Assembly: GCF_030814015.1 (NCBI RefSeq) | Contig: NZ_JAUSUL010000003.1 | Span: 483,418 to 547,417 of the forward strand | Source: Amorphus orientalis | Lineage (GTDB): Bacteria > Pseudomonadota > Alphaproteobacteria > Rhizobiales > Amorphaceae | Reading direction: 5' to 3' | Length of the DNA stretch: 64,000 bases | Part shown: positions 45,903-55,577 of the stretch, piece after piece | Layout: every line of letters starts with the position of its first letter | Numbering within the stretch: position 1 is the stretch's first letter | Notes under the pieces: generated by a model | Told to the model about the DNA's origin: nothing | The model's input: only the letters and a program-made list of their open reading frames with translations | Database searches by the model: none | Made by a program: the position numbers and the translations under genes

Positions 45903-45999
45903 GGCGCTCGCTCCTCGCTGCTCAATTGCGGGTTCGCCATTTCAGGCTCGCACCACAACGCCGACACCCAGGCGCGCGTTCGACAGGCGCGGATTGCCT

Positions 46000-46848
46000 T
46001 CAGACTTCGAGGATGAGGCTGACCAGGAATCGGGCACCGACGACGAGCAGGAACACGGCGAACGCGACTTCGAGCTGGCGCCGGGTGAGCGCATGGGCGA
46101 GCCGCACGCCGAACGGCGCAGCAAGCAGCGTGGTCGGGACCACAAGGGCGAACGCCAGCACCGAGACGTATCCGAGCGAGAGCGGCGGCAGAAGATCGAG
46201 ATCCGGCCAGCCCGCGATCATGTAGCCGACGGCGCCGGGCAGCGCGACGATCGTGCCCACGCCCGCGCTGGTGGCCACGGCGCGGTGGATCGGCACGCCG
46301 TAAAGGGTCAGCACCATGGTCGACGGCCCGCCGCCGCCGGTGCCCATCATGGAGGAGATCACGCCGACCAGCATGCCGTAGGCGGTCGTGCCGACGCGGC
46401 CGGGGAGCGAGGTCCCGAGGCGCCAGCTCTCGCGTCCGGCCAAAAGCTTGATCGCGAGCACCGCCGACACCGACACGAATACGAGCTTGAACACCCAGGG
46501 CGGCGCGAACCGGGCCGAGAGCGAGCCGATCAGCACGCCGGCCAGAAGCGGCGCCACCCAGGCCCGCAGGATCGTCATGTCGACAGCGCCGCGGGCGAGA
46601 TGGCCGCGCGCGGAGCGGATCGACGTCGGAATGATGATCGCCAGCGAAGTTCCCACGCACAGCGGCATACGCACCTCGTCCGCCACGCCCATCAGCCGGA
46701 AGCACTCGTAGAGCACCGGCACGATGATGCCGCCGCCACCGACCCCGAAGGTACCGGCCAGAAGCCCGACCAGGAGACCGGCGAACACAAGCGCCGGCAC
46801 CATGTAGAGAAGATTCGTCGACAGCTCGATCATGAAGGCGCGTTTCAT
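46000..46848 (-). CDS. TauE/SafE-family membrane exporter/permease
   Basis: 282 residues with about eight hydrophobic spans. GLLAGTFGVGGGGIIVPVLYEC near residue 28 contains the TauE glycine motif, repeated in the second half as SSMMGTGGGGPSTMVLTL. These proteins move sulfonates, sulfite, sulfolactate or other anions. ATG at 46848 chosen. Neighbours do not show a substrate. Confidence 0.9.
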   Translation of the reverse strand: MKRAFMIELSTNLLYMVPALVFAGLLVGLLAGTFGVGGGGIIVPVLYECFRLMGVADEVRMPLCVGTSLAIIIPTSIRSARGHLARGAVDMTILRAWVAPLLAGVLIGSLSARFAPPWVFKLVFVSVSAVLAIKLLAGRESWRLGTSLPGRVGTTAYGMLVGVISSMMGTGGGGPSTMVLTLYGVPIHRAVATSAGVGTIVALPGAVGYMIAGWPDLDLLPPLSLGYVSVLAFALVVPTTLLAAPFGVRLAHALTRRQLEVAFAVFLLVVGARFLVSLILEV

Positions 46849-46965
46849 CCGGGAAGAGGCACGGGAAGCAGGTGCCGGCGCAGGAAGGGAGACGGAAGAG
46901 GAATGCCGCCATCGGCCGGCCCGAACGGGAGGGGAAGAACCGGCCCACGGCGCGGGGTAGACATG

Positions 46966-49506
46966 TCAGGAGCTCGGCTTGGCCTTGTCTCCGCCGGCCT
47001 TGTCTCCGCCGCGCGCGAACGACCAGAAGGTCCGGCGCGCCCGGCGGCTCTTGATCTGGCCCTCGGGCACCTGGTCCACGAACCGGGGCGCGCCTTCCGG
47101 CGGATAGGCGATCGTGGCGCGGAGCCGTTCGATCTCCTCGAGGGTGAAGTTGGGAAACGGCAGCTCTTCCTGTTCGCGCCAGCTCGCCACGGCCGCTTCC
47201 GACGCCTGCGCGCGCTCGGCGTCCGGGCCGGGATCGCGGCCGAGCTGCAGCGTCCGTGTCGGCACGGCGAAATAGGTCCCGGACTGCTCCACGACCTCCA
47301 TCAGCCGCAGCATGATGTCTTCGCCGATGGCCAGGAACTCCGACCAGTCGGTGGTGCGGATATAGGCGAAGATCTCGATCTCGATGGCGTGGTTGCCGAA
47401 GCCGAGAAAGCGGGCGCGGGCCGGCTCCTCCAGGACCTTCGGGTGGGCGATCAGGAGGCGCCGGATCTCGGTGAGCACGTAGCGAAGCTGGTCCGGCCGG
47501 GTGTCGTGACGCAAGGAGATGGTCTTGCGCAGCAGGATCTGGTCGCGCCGCGTGTAGTTCTCCAGATGCATGTTCACGAAGTCGGCGTTGGGGACGGCGA
47601 CCAGCGTGCGCCCGAGGGTGCGCACCATGGTGGACCGGATCCCGATCCGCTCGACCGTGCCGAGCTGGTTGCCGAAGGAGCAGAAGTCACCCACGGCCAG
47701 CGGCCGGTCGGCAAACAGGATGAAGCCCGCGATCACGTTCTCCAGCGTGCTCCGGGCGGCCAGCGCCACGGCCAGGCCGCCGATGCCGACGCCCGCGAGC
47801 GCCGCGCCGTAGGGAATGTTCAGCGCCTCCGCCAGGAGCAGGAGATTGCCGAGCACGATCGCAACCTTGAGCACACCCACCAGCAGAGTTGCCAGGATAT
47901 CCCCGCGCTCGGTGATGAGGCCGGCCCTGTCGAGCATGCGACGCAGGCTGTCGATCACCCAGAATTCGATCGGGATGAGGCCGAGGATCAGCGACGAGAG
48001 TGCGATCGCCTGAACCACGCCCGCATACGAATCCGGCAGGCCGAGAAGCTGCAGCCCGCCGTAGCCGATCGCCCCGAAAACGAGGAGCCGCACGCCCCAC
48101 ACGGCGAAGCGCGATGCGGTGAACCCGAGATCGGTCTGGTCTTCGTCATCACGGCTCGCGAACCAGTCGATCGCCACCAGAAGCAGGCTGACCAGGACGG
48201 CGCCGAGCAGGGCAAGGCCGAAGACGGCGACCATTGCGCCCCACTGCCAGATCTCCAGCGGCCCGAGCGGGCTCAGGAGCGCCGGGGCAAGCGATCCGAG
48301 AAAGCTGCGGATATGGAAGAAAACCGCCTGCGCCGGCCGGTAGAGCGGCAGCACGACGTCCGTCTCCGGCATGTCCTCGGTGGCCGTGAACAGATTTCGA
48401 ATTGTGCGCAAGGTCTCCGGCGTGAACTTCCACTTGACCCCGTCGTCCGTCAGCAACGGGGCGATGACGATGTCACCGCTGGGATGCGTGAAGTGGATGT
48501 AGGAGGTCTGGCTCTCCGGATCGTTCGGGATCTCCGCCAGAACGACTTCGCCGAGACGGGCGAGCACCTGTTCCAGATACTGGGCGATCAAAGTGGCTTC
48601 CCGATCGAGCCCGACCGGATTGAGCTCCGACGTATCGAGCGTCGCGATCGCCGTATCGAGGCCGCCGGGCCCTGCTCGCATGGAGTCGATGAACGCCTCC
48701 ATCGTGTCGCGGGGGGTCCTCAGCTCGAAGATGTGGTTCGCCGGCGGCACCCGGCCGCCGGTCTCTTCCAAAAGGTCCCGCAGGGTGCGCTGCAATTCCT
48801 CGGGGGGCGGGACGAGGATGTACCAGGCGTCCTGTTTCCGGACGAAGGTGAGATCGAAGGTGCGGCCGTCGTACCGGGTCAGCGTTACCGTCATCCGGTC
48901 GTCGTCGGGCGTCCTGCGGCGGATGGTTTCGAGATGGATCTCGAACTCCCCGAGGATCAGCGTCATCAACGTGGCCTCGGAAATCTCGTCGGTTCGACTC
49001 AGGTCCGCGTCGCCGAAGGAGAGCAGCCCGAGCGCGTTGTCGAGATATTCGAGCTGGCCGTTGCCGACCGCCTCAGAGGCGATCAGGAAGCCGCGCAGGG
49101 TGTCGGCCGGCGTCGCCTGAGAGATGTTCGTCTCGACGAGAGCGTCGCTGACCCGGGTGCCGGTCCACCACAAATCCGGACCGAGGCGGCCCATGAAGCT
49201 GTCGCCGTCCTCCGACAGCACGAAAACGAACGTGCCGCTTTCGTCGGGCTCCTCCCAGCGCCCGACCAGACGGCGCCCGTCGACTGTGCCCTCGATGCGG
49301 CCGCTATAGAGCGGATACTCGCCGGTGACCCGGTCGCCATCCTGACTGAGGAGCATGCGTGCGCCGCCGTCCGGCCAGCGGGTGTCCCAATTTCCGGTCC
49401 ACTCAGGCTGGGCGGCCGCGGTCGTGGCCGCAGCCATGATCACAAACAACGCCAGCGCTGCCAGAACCCGAAACCAGCCCGGTGGAAAAACGCGATCGGC
49501 GGTCAT
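46966..49506 (-). CDS. MscS-family mechanosensitive channel with large N-terminal extracytoplasmic region
   Basis: 846 residues from ATG 49506; signal peptide about residues 12-32 (ends AAAQPEW). Residues 35-118 are a Trp/Gly-rich beta segment (WTGNWDTRWPDGG, VTGEYPLYSGRIEGTV, LVGRWEEP), followed by 120-390 of largely soluble sequence. Membrane spans lie near 422-446, 465-488, 495-517, 536-560, then the pore helix 563-592 with LAGVGIGGLAVALAARSTLE and the MscS beta-domain (VGDFC, VERIGIRSTMVRT, VPNADFVN). Osmotic release valve; the N-terminal region is not a known MscS partner as far as I recognise. Confidence 0.88.
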   Translation of the reverse strand: MTADRVFPPGWFRVLAALALFVIMAAATTAAAQPEWTGNWDTRWPDGGARMLLSQDGDRVTGEYPLYSGRIEGTVDGRRLVGRWEEPDESGTFVFVLSEDGDSFMGRLGPDLWWTGTRVSDALVETNISQATPADTLRGFLIASEAVGNGQLEYLDNALGLLSFGDADLSRTDEISEATLMTLILGEFEIHLETIRRRTPDDDRMTVTLTRYDGRTFDLTFVRKQDAWYILVPPPEELQRTLRDLLEETGGRVPPANHIFELRTPRDTMEAFIDSMRAGPGGLDTAIATLDTSELNPVGLDREATLIAQYLEQVLARLGEVVLAEIPNDPESQTSYIHFTHPSGDIVIAPLLTDDGVKWKFTPETLRTIRNLFTATEDMPETDVVLPLYRPAQAVFFHIRSFLGSLAPALLSPLGPLEIWQWGAMVAVFGLALLGAVLVSLLLVAIDWFASRDDEDQTDLGFTASRFAVWGVRLLVFGAIGYGGLQLLGLPDSYAGVVQAIALSSLILGLIPIEFWVIDSLRRMLDRAGLITERGDILATLLVGVLKVAIVLGNLLLLAEALNIPYGAALAGVGIGGLAVALAARSTLENVIAGFILFADRPLAVGDFCSFGNQLGTVERIGIRSTMVRTLGRTLVAVPNADFVNMHLENYTRRDQILLRKTISLRHDTRPDQLRYVLTEIRRLLIAHPKVLEEPARARFLGFGNHAIEIEIFAYIRTTDWSEFLAIGEDIMLRLMEVVEQSGTYFAVPTRTLQLGRDPGPDAERAQASEAAVASWREQEELPFPNFTLEEIERLRATIAYPPEGAPRFVDQVPEGQIKSRRARRTFWSFARGGDKAGGDKAKPSS

Positions 49507-49809
49507 CTTGTGCGATCTTGATTGATCATGTTCCGAACGCCACTCACGAACACAGGCGCACGTTCCGCAGCGTGGACGGGTCCGCTGCCGCACGTCGACG
49601 AGGTCTATCGCATTTCACCGCATCGTCAAACTTGCGCTTCGGACCATCCGGCGGGGCGAAACCGTACGTGAGGCAGCGGGAATGAACGCCACGCGGTGCT
49701 TGCGCCGTGCACAGCTTCGCGCCACGCTGGTCTGGAACACACTGGCTGACACCAATCCGGCTTCGGCCCGTTTATCCGACCCCCGGCGGCAACAGAAACA
49801 CACCACAAC
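49507..49809. other. Intergenic region between the MscS and GGDEF genes
   Basis: 303 bp between divergent genes; both promoters should be here. Small frames in it lack ribosome sites and family features. I see no clear repeat or structured RNA. Confidence 0.4.
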
Positions 49810-52020
49810 ATGGCCGAGCCAACACCAGCCAAGCCGAAGCGGCGCCCCGGCATCGTCACGATACTGTTGGGCATACTCGCGCTCTTCCTGTTTCCCACGC
49901 TGCTGGTCCTCGGAACGTTCGTCTACGAGGTACAGCGCGCCGAAACCGTCCAGACCGACCAGTACATGGAGACCGAGACCCGTGCGCTGATCAACGGCGT
50001 CTCCAGCGAGATCGACGGAGTGCAGCTGTTTCTGCGCCTCGTCCGAAGGGCCGTGGTGCCGGTGGTCGAACGCGGGAATGCGGACGAGTGCCGGAGCCTC
50101 GTCACGGAGATCGAGGCCGGCGAGCAGGCGCTGAGCGGCTACTTCGTCACCGACACGGCAGGCACGGTCACCTGCGCCGCCGATGCCGACCTGATCGACC
50201 GCACGGTCGCAGACACGGACTATTTCCAGGCGGTCCGGCTCGGAGGACGCCTGTTCATCGGGGCGCCCGAATTCGACGCCCGGGACCGGGCCGTGGTGCC
50301 GGTGGCGATCCCCTGGGAATCGAATGGGGCGTTCGGCGGCGTCATCGGCGCGACGATCGATCTGCCCGTGATCATCGCGAAGGTGCGCACCAGCTACGCG
50401 CTGCCGGAAAGCGTGGTGATGCTGTCGTCCTCCGACGGGGTGATCCTGTCCCTCGTTCCCGATCCCGGCGGGCTCGTCGGCAGCCGCCTCGCCGGCACCG
50501 AGGCACCGTTCATCGACGGCGCCGATCGGGACTGGGCGAGCGAGCAGATCTCTGTGGCGGGCGATCTCCTGACCATCTCGGTCGGCGTTCCGCGCGCCAT
50601 CATCGAGGAACGGACGCCCCAGGTCGCATGGTGGCTCTATGCCGTTCTCGCGGCGATCGTTGCGGCCGCGCTCCTCATCGCGCTCGCCGCCGGGGCCGTC
50701 TATGTGCGGCGTCCGGTCCGGGCCCTGGCCAACGCAGCGCGGCGGCTGGGAACGGGCGACCGCAGCGCCCGCGCCGGCGATGTCGGCGGCGCCCGGGAAC
50801 TGACCAGTCTCGGCCAGTCGTTCGACACGATGGCGAGCCACCTGGATGCCCGGGAGGCCGAGAACGAGCGCTACCGCGCGCAGCTGGAAGAAGCCCGCGA
50901 CGACCTGGAGCGGCGGGTGGAGGAGCGCACCAGCGACCTCAACGCGATGACGCAGACGGCGGAGCTCAAGGCCCGGACGGTCGAGCGCCGCTTCCTCCAG
51001 GAAAGGCGCCTGCGCGAGATCGTCACCCTGATTCAGGCAAGCCAGGACCTCGACGAGAGCGCCGTCATCCTCCGCAACCGGATGCCGGATCTGTTTCCGT
51101 CCACCCGCGGCGCCATGGCGCTTTTCTCCGAGACACAAAGCCAGCTGGAGACCATCGCCCAGTGGGGAGAAACCGGTGCTTTCTCCAGGACGTTCACGCC
51201 GAGCCAGTGCTGGGCCCTGCGGCTCGGCACGCCCTATTCCTCCGGCGCGGGAGGCGAAGGCAACCCGCGCTGCGCGCACCTGGAAGCACCCGACGTCGAG
51301 ATCGTGTGCGCCCCCATCCTGGTGCAGGGCGAAGCGCGCGGCGTGATCTCGATCGATCTGTCCCAGCTTCCCGAAGAGATCGCCGGCAGCGAAGGCGAAC
51401 ACGCGATCGACACCGTCGAGACGGCGGCCGCGACCATCGGCATCGCCCTCTACAATGTCCGGCTGCGCACGGCGCTCAGAAAGATGAGCATCCGCGACAC
51501 CCTGACCGGCCTCCACAATCGCCGCTTCGCCGACGACGTGATCGCCAAGGAAGTCTCCCGCGCCCGACGCAGCCACCAGCCCCTGTCCATCGTCCGCATC
51601 GACATCGACCGGTTCAAGGCGATCAACGACGAGTTCGGATTCGAGGCAGGTGACACGATCCTGCGCGAGATGGCTTCGGCCATCGGCCATTTCTTCCGCT
51701 ACGAGGACGTGTGCAGCCGGTATGGTGGCCAGGATTTCCTCATCGTGATGGTCGGAGCCGCGAAACCGGACGCGGTCAACCGGTGCGACCGGCTGCGCGG
51801 CGAGCTCGGCGAACGGGCCTATTTCTTCAAGGGCACCGCCCTGCCCCGGGTCTCCGTGTCCGTCGGTGTGGCCACATACCCGGAAGACGGCACGACCGAG
51901 GACGATCTGGTGGTGGCGGCGGAAGGCGCGCTTCAGACCGCCAAGCACGACGGCCGGGACCGGGTACGCGCCGCTCCCGGGCAGCCGCCAGCCGAGGACG
52001 GGACTAGAGACACCCGCTGA
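49810..52020 (+). CDS. Membrane sensor protein with GAF and degenerate GGDEF domain
   Basis: 736 residues. TM1 about 15-38, extracytoplasmic sensor 40-272 (Cache-like), TM2 273-298, HAMP 299-350, coiled coil to about 400, GAF 403-552 (C467, C488, C500 present), GGDEF domain 560-720. The active loop reads GGQDF (639-643) instead of GG(D/E)EF; the substrate-side DIDRFKAINDEFG is intact and an I-site RYED (630-633) sits at the right five-residue spacing. It may bind c-di-GMP through the I-site more than make it. Ends overlapping the GH8 gene by 17 bp in the opposite direction. Confidence 0.9.
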   Translation: MAEPTPAKPKRRPGIVTILLGILALFLFPTLLVLGTFVYEVQRAETVQTDQYMETETRALINGVSSEIDGVQLFLRLVRRAVVPVVERGNADECRSLVTEIEAGEQALSGYFVTDTAGTVTCAADADLIDRTVADTDYFQAVRLGGRLFIGAPEFDARDRAVVPVAIPWESNGAFGGVIGATIDLPVIIAKVRTSYALPESVVMLSSSDGVILSLVPDPGGLVGSRLAGTEAPFIDGADRDWASEQISVAGDLLTISVGVPRAIIEERTPQVAWWLYAVLAAIVAAALLIALAAGAVYVRRPVRALANAARRLGTGDRSARAGDVGGARELTSLGQSFDTMASHLDAREAENERYRAQLEEARDDLERRVEERTSDLNAMTQTAELKARTVERRFLQERRLREIVTLIQASQDLDESAVILRNRMPDLFPSTRGAMALFSETQSQLETIAQWGETGAFSRTFTPSQCWALRLGTPYSSGAGGEGNPRCAHLEAPDVEIVCAPILVQGEARGVISIDLSQLPEEIAGSEGEHAIDTVETAAATIGIALYNVRLRTALRKMSIRDTLTGLHNRRFADDVIAKEVSRARRSHQPLSIVRIDIDRFKAINDEFGFEAGDTILREMASAIGHFFRYEDVCSRYGGQDFLIVMVGAAKPDAVNRCDRLRGELGERAYFFKGTALPRVSVSVGVATYPEDGTTEDDLVVAAEGALQTAKHDGRDRVRAAPGQPPAEDGTRDTR

Positions 52021-53092
52021 AATGCCGCCTGAGCACGCTCAGCGTCAGGAGATGCAGCGTCGAGGCGTAGTAGGTGGTCGTCCGGAACCGGGTGAGATCG
52101 TCGGGAACGCGCGTGCCGCGCAGTGCGCAGGCGACCAGAGCCGCGACCGCCTTGTAGCCCGGATCGGGCATCGGGCTCAGAACTGCGCCGGTGCGGACGT
52201 TGATGACGGCAGGGCCCTGGCCTCCCGGCCCGTTCCATGCCCGGTCGAACGGCACAAGCTGCTCACGCGGAACGACGCCGCTGAACAGGAGATAGAGCGG
52301 GATGCGGACGGCATCATAGCTTGACAGCGGCGGGAAGTTGCCGGCCGGCTGAGGCCGGAACGGATTGGCCACTGAGGACCAGTTGGGCGGAAGCACGGAC
52401 CGGCCCGCACCAGACGCCGCCGTGAGCCCGAGCCCCGTCTCGATGAGGCCGCGCCACCTGGGATCCGGCAGGACCAGGTTGAAATAGGGAAAGGCGGGGT
52501 AGATCCAGTAGGAGAGATTGACGATCGGCCCGTCGGGCTGGTCCTGCTCACCGAACCCGCGGATCCCGGGACTGAGGAGCGTTGCCTCCCGCCGGCGATA
52601 GACGAGTTGGTCGGCCACCGCGCCGATGATGGCCGCAGCCTCGTCGACAAAGGCAGGCTCCTCCCACTTCAGCCCGGCCAGAAGCAGGGCGTAGGCGATC
52701 AGGATATCGCCGTCGGAGGCATCGTTCGGATCCTCGATCGGATTGACCGAAAACGGGTTCCACTTCCAGTAGAACAGCGGCCCGGGCCCCATCCGCATCT
52801 CGTCGCGGGCGAACGACCATATCCGCTCGAAATCCGGACGCGCGCCGGCTTCGACCGCCAGCAACATGCCGTAGCCCTGCCCCTCGGAATGGCTGATCTG
52901 CCCGTTCTCGAAGTCGACGACCCGGCCGGAGGGCTGCACGTAGGCCCGAGCATATCGCGCCCATTCGTCCGAGGTGATCGCGTTGGTGCGGATCGCGTCG
53001 AGATCGATCTGGGCAAGGGCAGGCAACGGCTGCAGGAGCAAACCGAGACTGGCCAGGCACAGGGCCAGGCGCTTTACCGTCCTTTGCAGCAT
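52004..53092 (-). CDS. Glycoside hydrolase family 8 endoglucanase (BcsZ-like)
   Basis: 362 residues. Signal peptide MLQRTVKRLALCLASLGLL, cleaved near ALAQID. GH8 features: the acid Glu in SHSEGQGYGMLLAVE, WKWNPFSV, and NDASDGDILIAYALLLA with the family Asp. Secreted endo-beta-1,4-glucanase, in many bacteria the BcsZ of cellulose synthesis. No bcsA/bcsB is in the window, so it stands alone next to a c-di-GMP-type gene. A longer frame up to 53149 is possible but adds nothing to the signal. Confidence 0.88.
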   Translation of the reverse strand: MLQRTVKRLALCLASLGLLLQPLPALAQIDLDAIRTNAITSDEWARYARAYVQPSGRVVDFENGQISHSEGQGYGMLLAVEAGARPDFERIWSFARDEMRMGPGPLFYWKWNPFSVNPIEDPNDASDGDILIAYALLLAGLKWEEPAFVDEAAAIIGAVADQLVYRRREATLLSPGIRGFGEQDQPDGPIVNLSYWIYPAFPYFNLVLPDPRWRGLIETGLGLTAASGAGRSVLPPNWSSVANPFRPQPAGNFPPLSSYDAVRIPLYLLFSGVVPREQLVPFDRAWNGPGGQGPAVINVRTGAVLSPMPDPGYKAVAALVACALRGTRVPDDLTRFRTTTYYASTLHLLTLSVLRRHFSGCL

Positions 53093-53298
53093 GCACTCGC
53101 CGAAACTCGCGGGCTTCACCGTCAAAGCGTCCATCGTGGACCAACTCAACGCCGCCCGATAGTCCCAGCCTTACCGACGGACGAGCCTGGATAGCGCCGC
53201 CGGCTTGCACGGACCTGCCCGCGCCCCCCGGCCGAAGCCGCCGGGGACGGACAGGGACGCCGCGCGACCTGCCTCCACGACCGGTCAGTGCGACCGGC

Positions 53299-53829
53299 TC
53301 AGCCGCCGACCGGTGCCGCGCCCGTTTCAAGCTTCGGAACGTTCTTGCCCGAGGCGGGGTCGGCCTCGATACCGGACCAGTTCGAATTCGCGGTGGAGAT
53401 GTTGCCGGGGATGTCCTCCTCCCAGAACGTCACCACGTTCGGGGTGATGTTGAGATAGAGCGTGCCGTCCACGATCCGCCAAAGATGCGGATTGCCGGGC
53501 ACCTTGCCGCCCTTGGCCACACCATAGGCACAGTGTCCGTCGTAGGCCGGCGCATATTTCGCCGGGTCCGCGAGGAAAGCCTCCCGGTTCTCCTCGGTGG
53601 CGAACGCGAACGTCGCGCCGTTGTAGGTCGCGGTGATATCTCGCCGTCCGGGCACGGCCTGGGGCTGACCGGACCCGACCTCGGCCTGGTCCAGCGAGCG
53701 GTAGGCGACGACGTCGTAGCCCGACACCGCGAACCCGGTTTCGTCGACATACTGATCGCCGGCCACCGCCATGGTGGTGGCAAGCGCGAGCCCGGCGATC
53801 GAGCCCAGGATCGAACGATAGAACGGCAT
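53299..53829 (-). CDS. Secreted YHS-domain protein
   Basis: 176 residues from the ATG at 53829 with SD GAAGGGGA. Signal peptide MPFYRSILGSIAGLALATTM to AVAG. ETGFAVSGYDVVAYRSLDQA and ATFAFATEENREAFLADPAK are the YHS motifs, and HCAYGVAKGGKVPGNPHLWR the conserved second part. YHS domains are suspected metal or cofactor binders. The role of this type is unknown. Confidence 0.87.
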   Translation of the reverse strand: MPFYRSILGSIAGLALATTMAVAGDQYVDETGFAVSGYDVVAYRSLDQAEVGSGQPQAVPGRRDITATYNGATFAFATEENREAFLADPAKYAPAYDGHCAYGVAKGGKVPGNPHLWRIVDGTLYLNITPNVVTFWEEDIPGNISTANSNWSGIEADPASGKNVPKLETGAAPVGG

Positions 53830-54163
53830 GGTCGTTTCCCCTTCATCCAGCCCGCGGCCCGAACCGGCGCGGCGCAATCCAATCCGGCTTCGGCAGCAGA
53901 CGCGAGAGTGCGCTTCCATCGCCGGGTGGGGAAATGACATCTGCCTCAAGACTGTGTGTCGGCGGCGCGAGCACGGCTGCGTCTTGCAGGCACACCCGAA
54001 CAGCGCTACCTCGGGAGAGGGTTGGCGCGGGTGACGATCGGACCATGCACCGGGATTTCGGTCCTGTCCGTCGCCGCAAACCGAAGACAGACGATCCGCT
54101 TCCGGCCCGCCGCGCGCGCCGGGACGCCAGGTCGGACGGGACGGACGGAAGGACGCAATCAGC
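53830..54163. other. Intergenic region between YHS and TerB-like genes
   Basis: 334 bp between divergent genes. The open frames on both strands are extensions of neighbours without ribosome sites. Nothing structured was recognised. Confidence 0.4.
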
Positions 54164-54634
54164 ATGTTCAAAGCCATCCGCGAGTGGCTCCAGATCGAAG
54201 GCCTCGGCGAGGAAGAGGAGCGACAGTTCGGGCCGGACGACCACCGCGTGGCGGTAGCGGCGCTGCTGGTTCATCTGGTGGCCATCGACGGGGTGATCAC
54301 CGACGACGAGCGCCGCGTGTTGCGCGAAGTTCTCGCCGACCATTATGATCTGGCTCCGGACGACACCGAAGAACTCGTCAAGCTGGCCAAGCAGCGCGAC
54401 GACGAGGCCGTTGATCTCTACGGCTTCACTTCGGTCCTGAAGCGGGTCCTGGACGAAGACGGCCGCAAACAGGTCGTGGAGATGATGTGGGAGATGGGCT
54501 TCGCCGATGGCCGCATCTCCGAGTTCGAAGACAACACCGTCTGGCGGGTGGCCGAACTTCTTGGCGTGACCTCCCGCGAGCGGATCGAAATCAAGAAGCG
54601 CGTCGAAGCGCGACTGGAACGGGGCTCGGATTGA
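54164..54634 (+). CDS. TerB-family (tellurite-resistance/co-chaperone-like) protein
   Basis: 156 residues, cytoplasmic, mostly helical and acidic. VAVAALLVHLVAIDGVITDDER near residues 29-50 and a second MMWEMGFADGRISEFED helix pair give the TerB/DjlA N-terminal-like fold with acidic metal-site residues. Stand-alone TerB-like proteins are common in alphaproteobacteria without other ter genes, as here. Function unclear. Confidence 0.85.
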   Translation: MFKAIREWLQIEGLGEEEERQFGPDDHRVAVAALLVHLVAIDGVITDDERRVLREVLADHYDLAPDDTEELVKLAKQRDDEAVDLYGFTSVLKRVLDEDGRKQVVEMMWEMGFADGRISEFEDNTVWRVAELLGVTSRERIEIKKRVEARLERGSD

Positions 54635-54749
54635 TCGGCCCGGCGCTTGCAAGCCCGGAGCACGGATCCCGGCTTATGCTCCGGCCTGGTCCAAGGACAG
54701 GCACGAAACCACGATCCGCGGAGCCCAACTCGGGAAGAGTGAGTGATCG

Positions 54750-55517
54750 ATGACGTTTGACCCGTCGAGAACGCCCCAAACCGGCAAGGCCGGCACCATC
54801 CTGGTCGTCCTGCACCAGGAACAGTCGACGCCGGGCAGGGTCGGCCAGATGCTCCGCGAGCGCGGCTACCGTCTCGACATGCGCCGTCCGCCTCTGGGCG
54901 ACACGCTACCGAAGACGCTGGAGGGCTACGCCGGGACGGTCGTGTTCGGCGGCCCCATGAGCGCCAACGACTCGGACGCCTTCGTCCATCGCGAAATCGA
55001 CTTCGTCGACGTTCCGTTGAAGGAGAACGTGCCGTTTCTCGGGATCTGCCTCGGCGCGCAGATGCTGTGCAGGGCGATCGGCGGCAAGGTCAGCACCCAT
55101 CCGCAGGACCTGGTCGAAATCGGCTATTACGATCTCCATCCCACCGAGGACGGCACCGACCTCATGGACTGGCCCCGCAAGGTCTATCAGTGGCACCGGG
55201 AAGGCATGAGCGTGCCCAAGGATGCCGCGACGCTGCTGGCCCGGGGCGAGCACTTCGAGCACCAGGCGTTCCGCGTCGGCGACAACGCTTACGGGATCCA
55301 GTTCCATCCGGAGCTGACCCTGGCCATGATGCACCGCTGGACCACCAAGGCGTCCGCGCGGATGCAGCTTCCCGGAGCGCGCAACAGGCGCGATCACTTC
55401 GCCGGACGGGCGGTGTTCGACCCGCCGGTCAAAGCCTGGCTTTCCCGCTTCCTCGACCTTTGGCTCGCCGGCGGGGCAACCGTCGCCTCCGAGACCAAGG
55501 AACGCCTGTCGGCCTGA
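54750..55517 (+). CDS. Class I glutamine amidotransferase-like protein
   Basis: 255 residues. Cys nucleophile in FLGICLGAQML (near residue 92) and the His-Glu pair in GIQFHPELT (near 185) complete the triad; VFGGPMS supplies the oxyanion region. Stand-alone members resemble the GMP-synthase amidotransferase domain but act as unassigned gamma-glutamyl or ammonia-releasing hydrolases. 115 bp after the TerB gene; convergent with the antiporter gene. Confidence 0.87.
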   Translation: MTFDPSRTPQTGKAGTILVVLHQEQSTPGRVGQMLRERGYRLDMRRPPLGDTLPKTLEGYAGTVVFGGPMSANDSDAFVHREIDFVDVPLKENVPFLGICLGAQMLCRAIGGKVSTHPQDLVEIGYYDLHPTEDGTDLMDWPRKVYQWHREGMSVPKDAATLLARGEHFEHQAFRVGDNAYGIQFHPELTLAMMHRWTTKASARMQLPGARNRRDHFAGRAVFDPPVKAWLSRFLDLWLAGGATVASETKERLSA

Positions 55518-55577
55518 ACGGCCCATACCCGACGTGCCGGACCACTCGCCCTGCAGGGTCAGCTCCAGGCCGCCCGG

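Noticed and set aside
45766..49521. 1251-codon + frame opposite the cupin, TauE and MscS genes
   Set aside because: Low-complexity antisense reading of three well-supported minus-strand genes.
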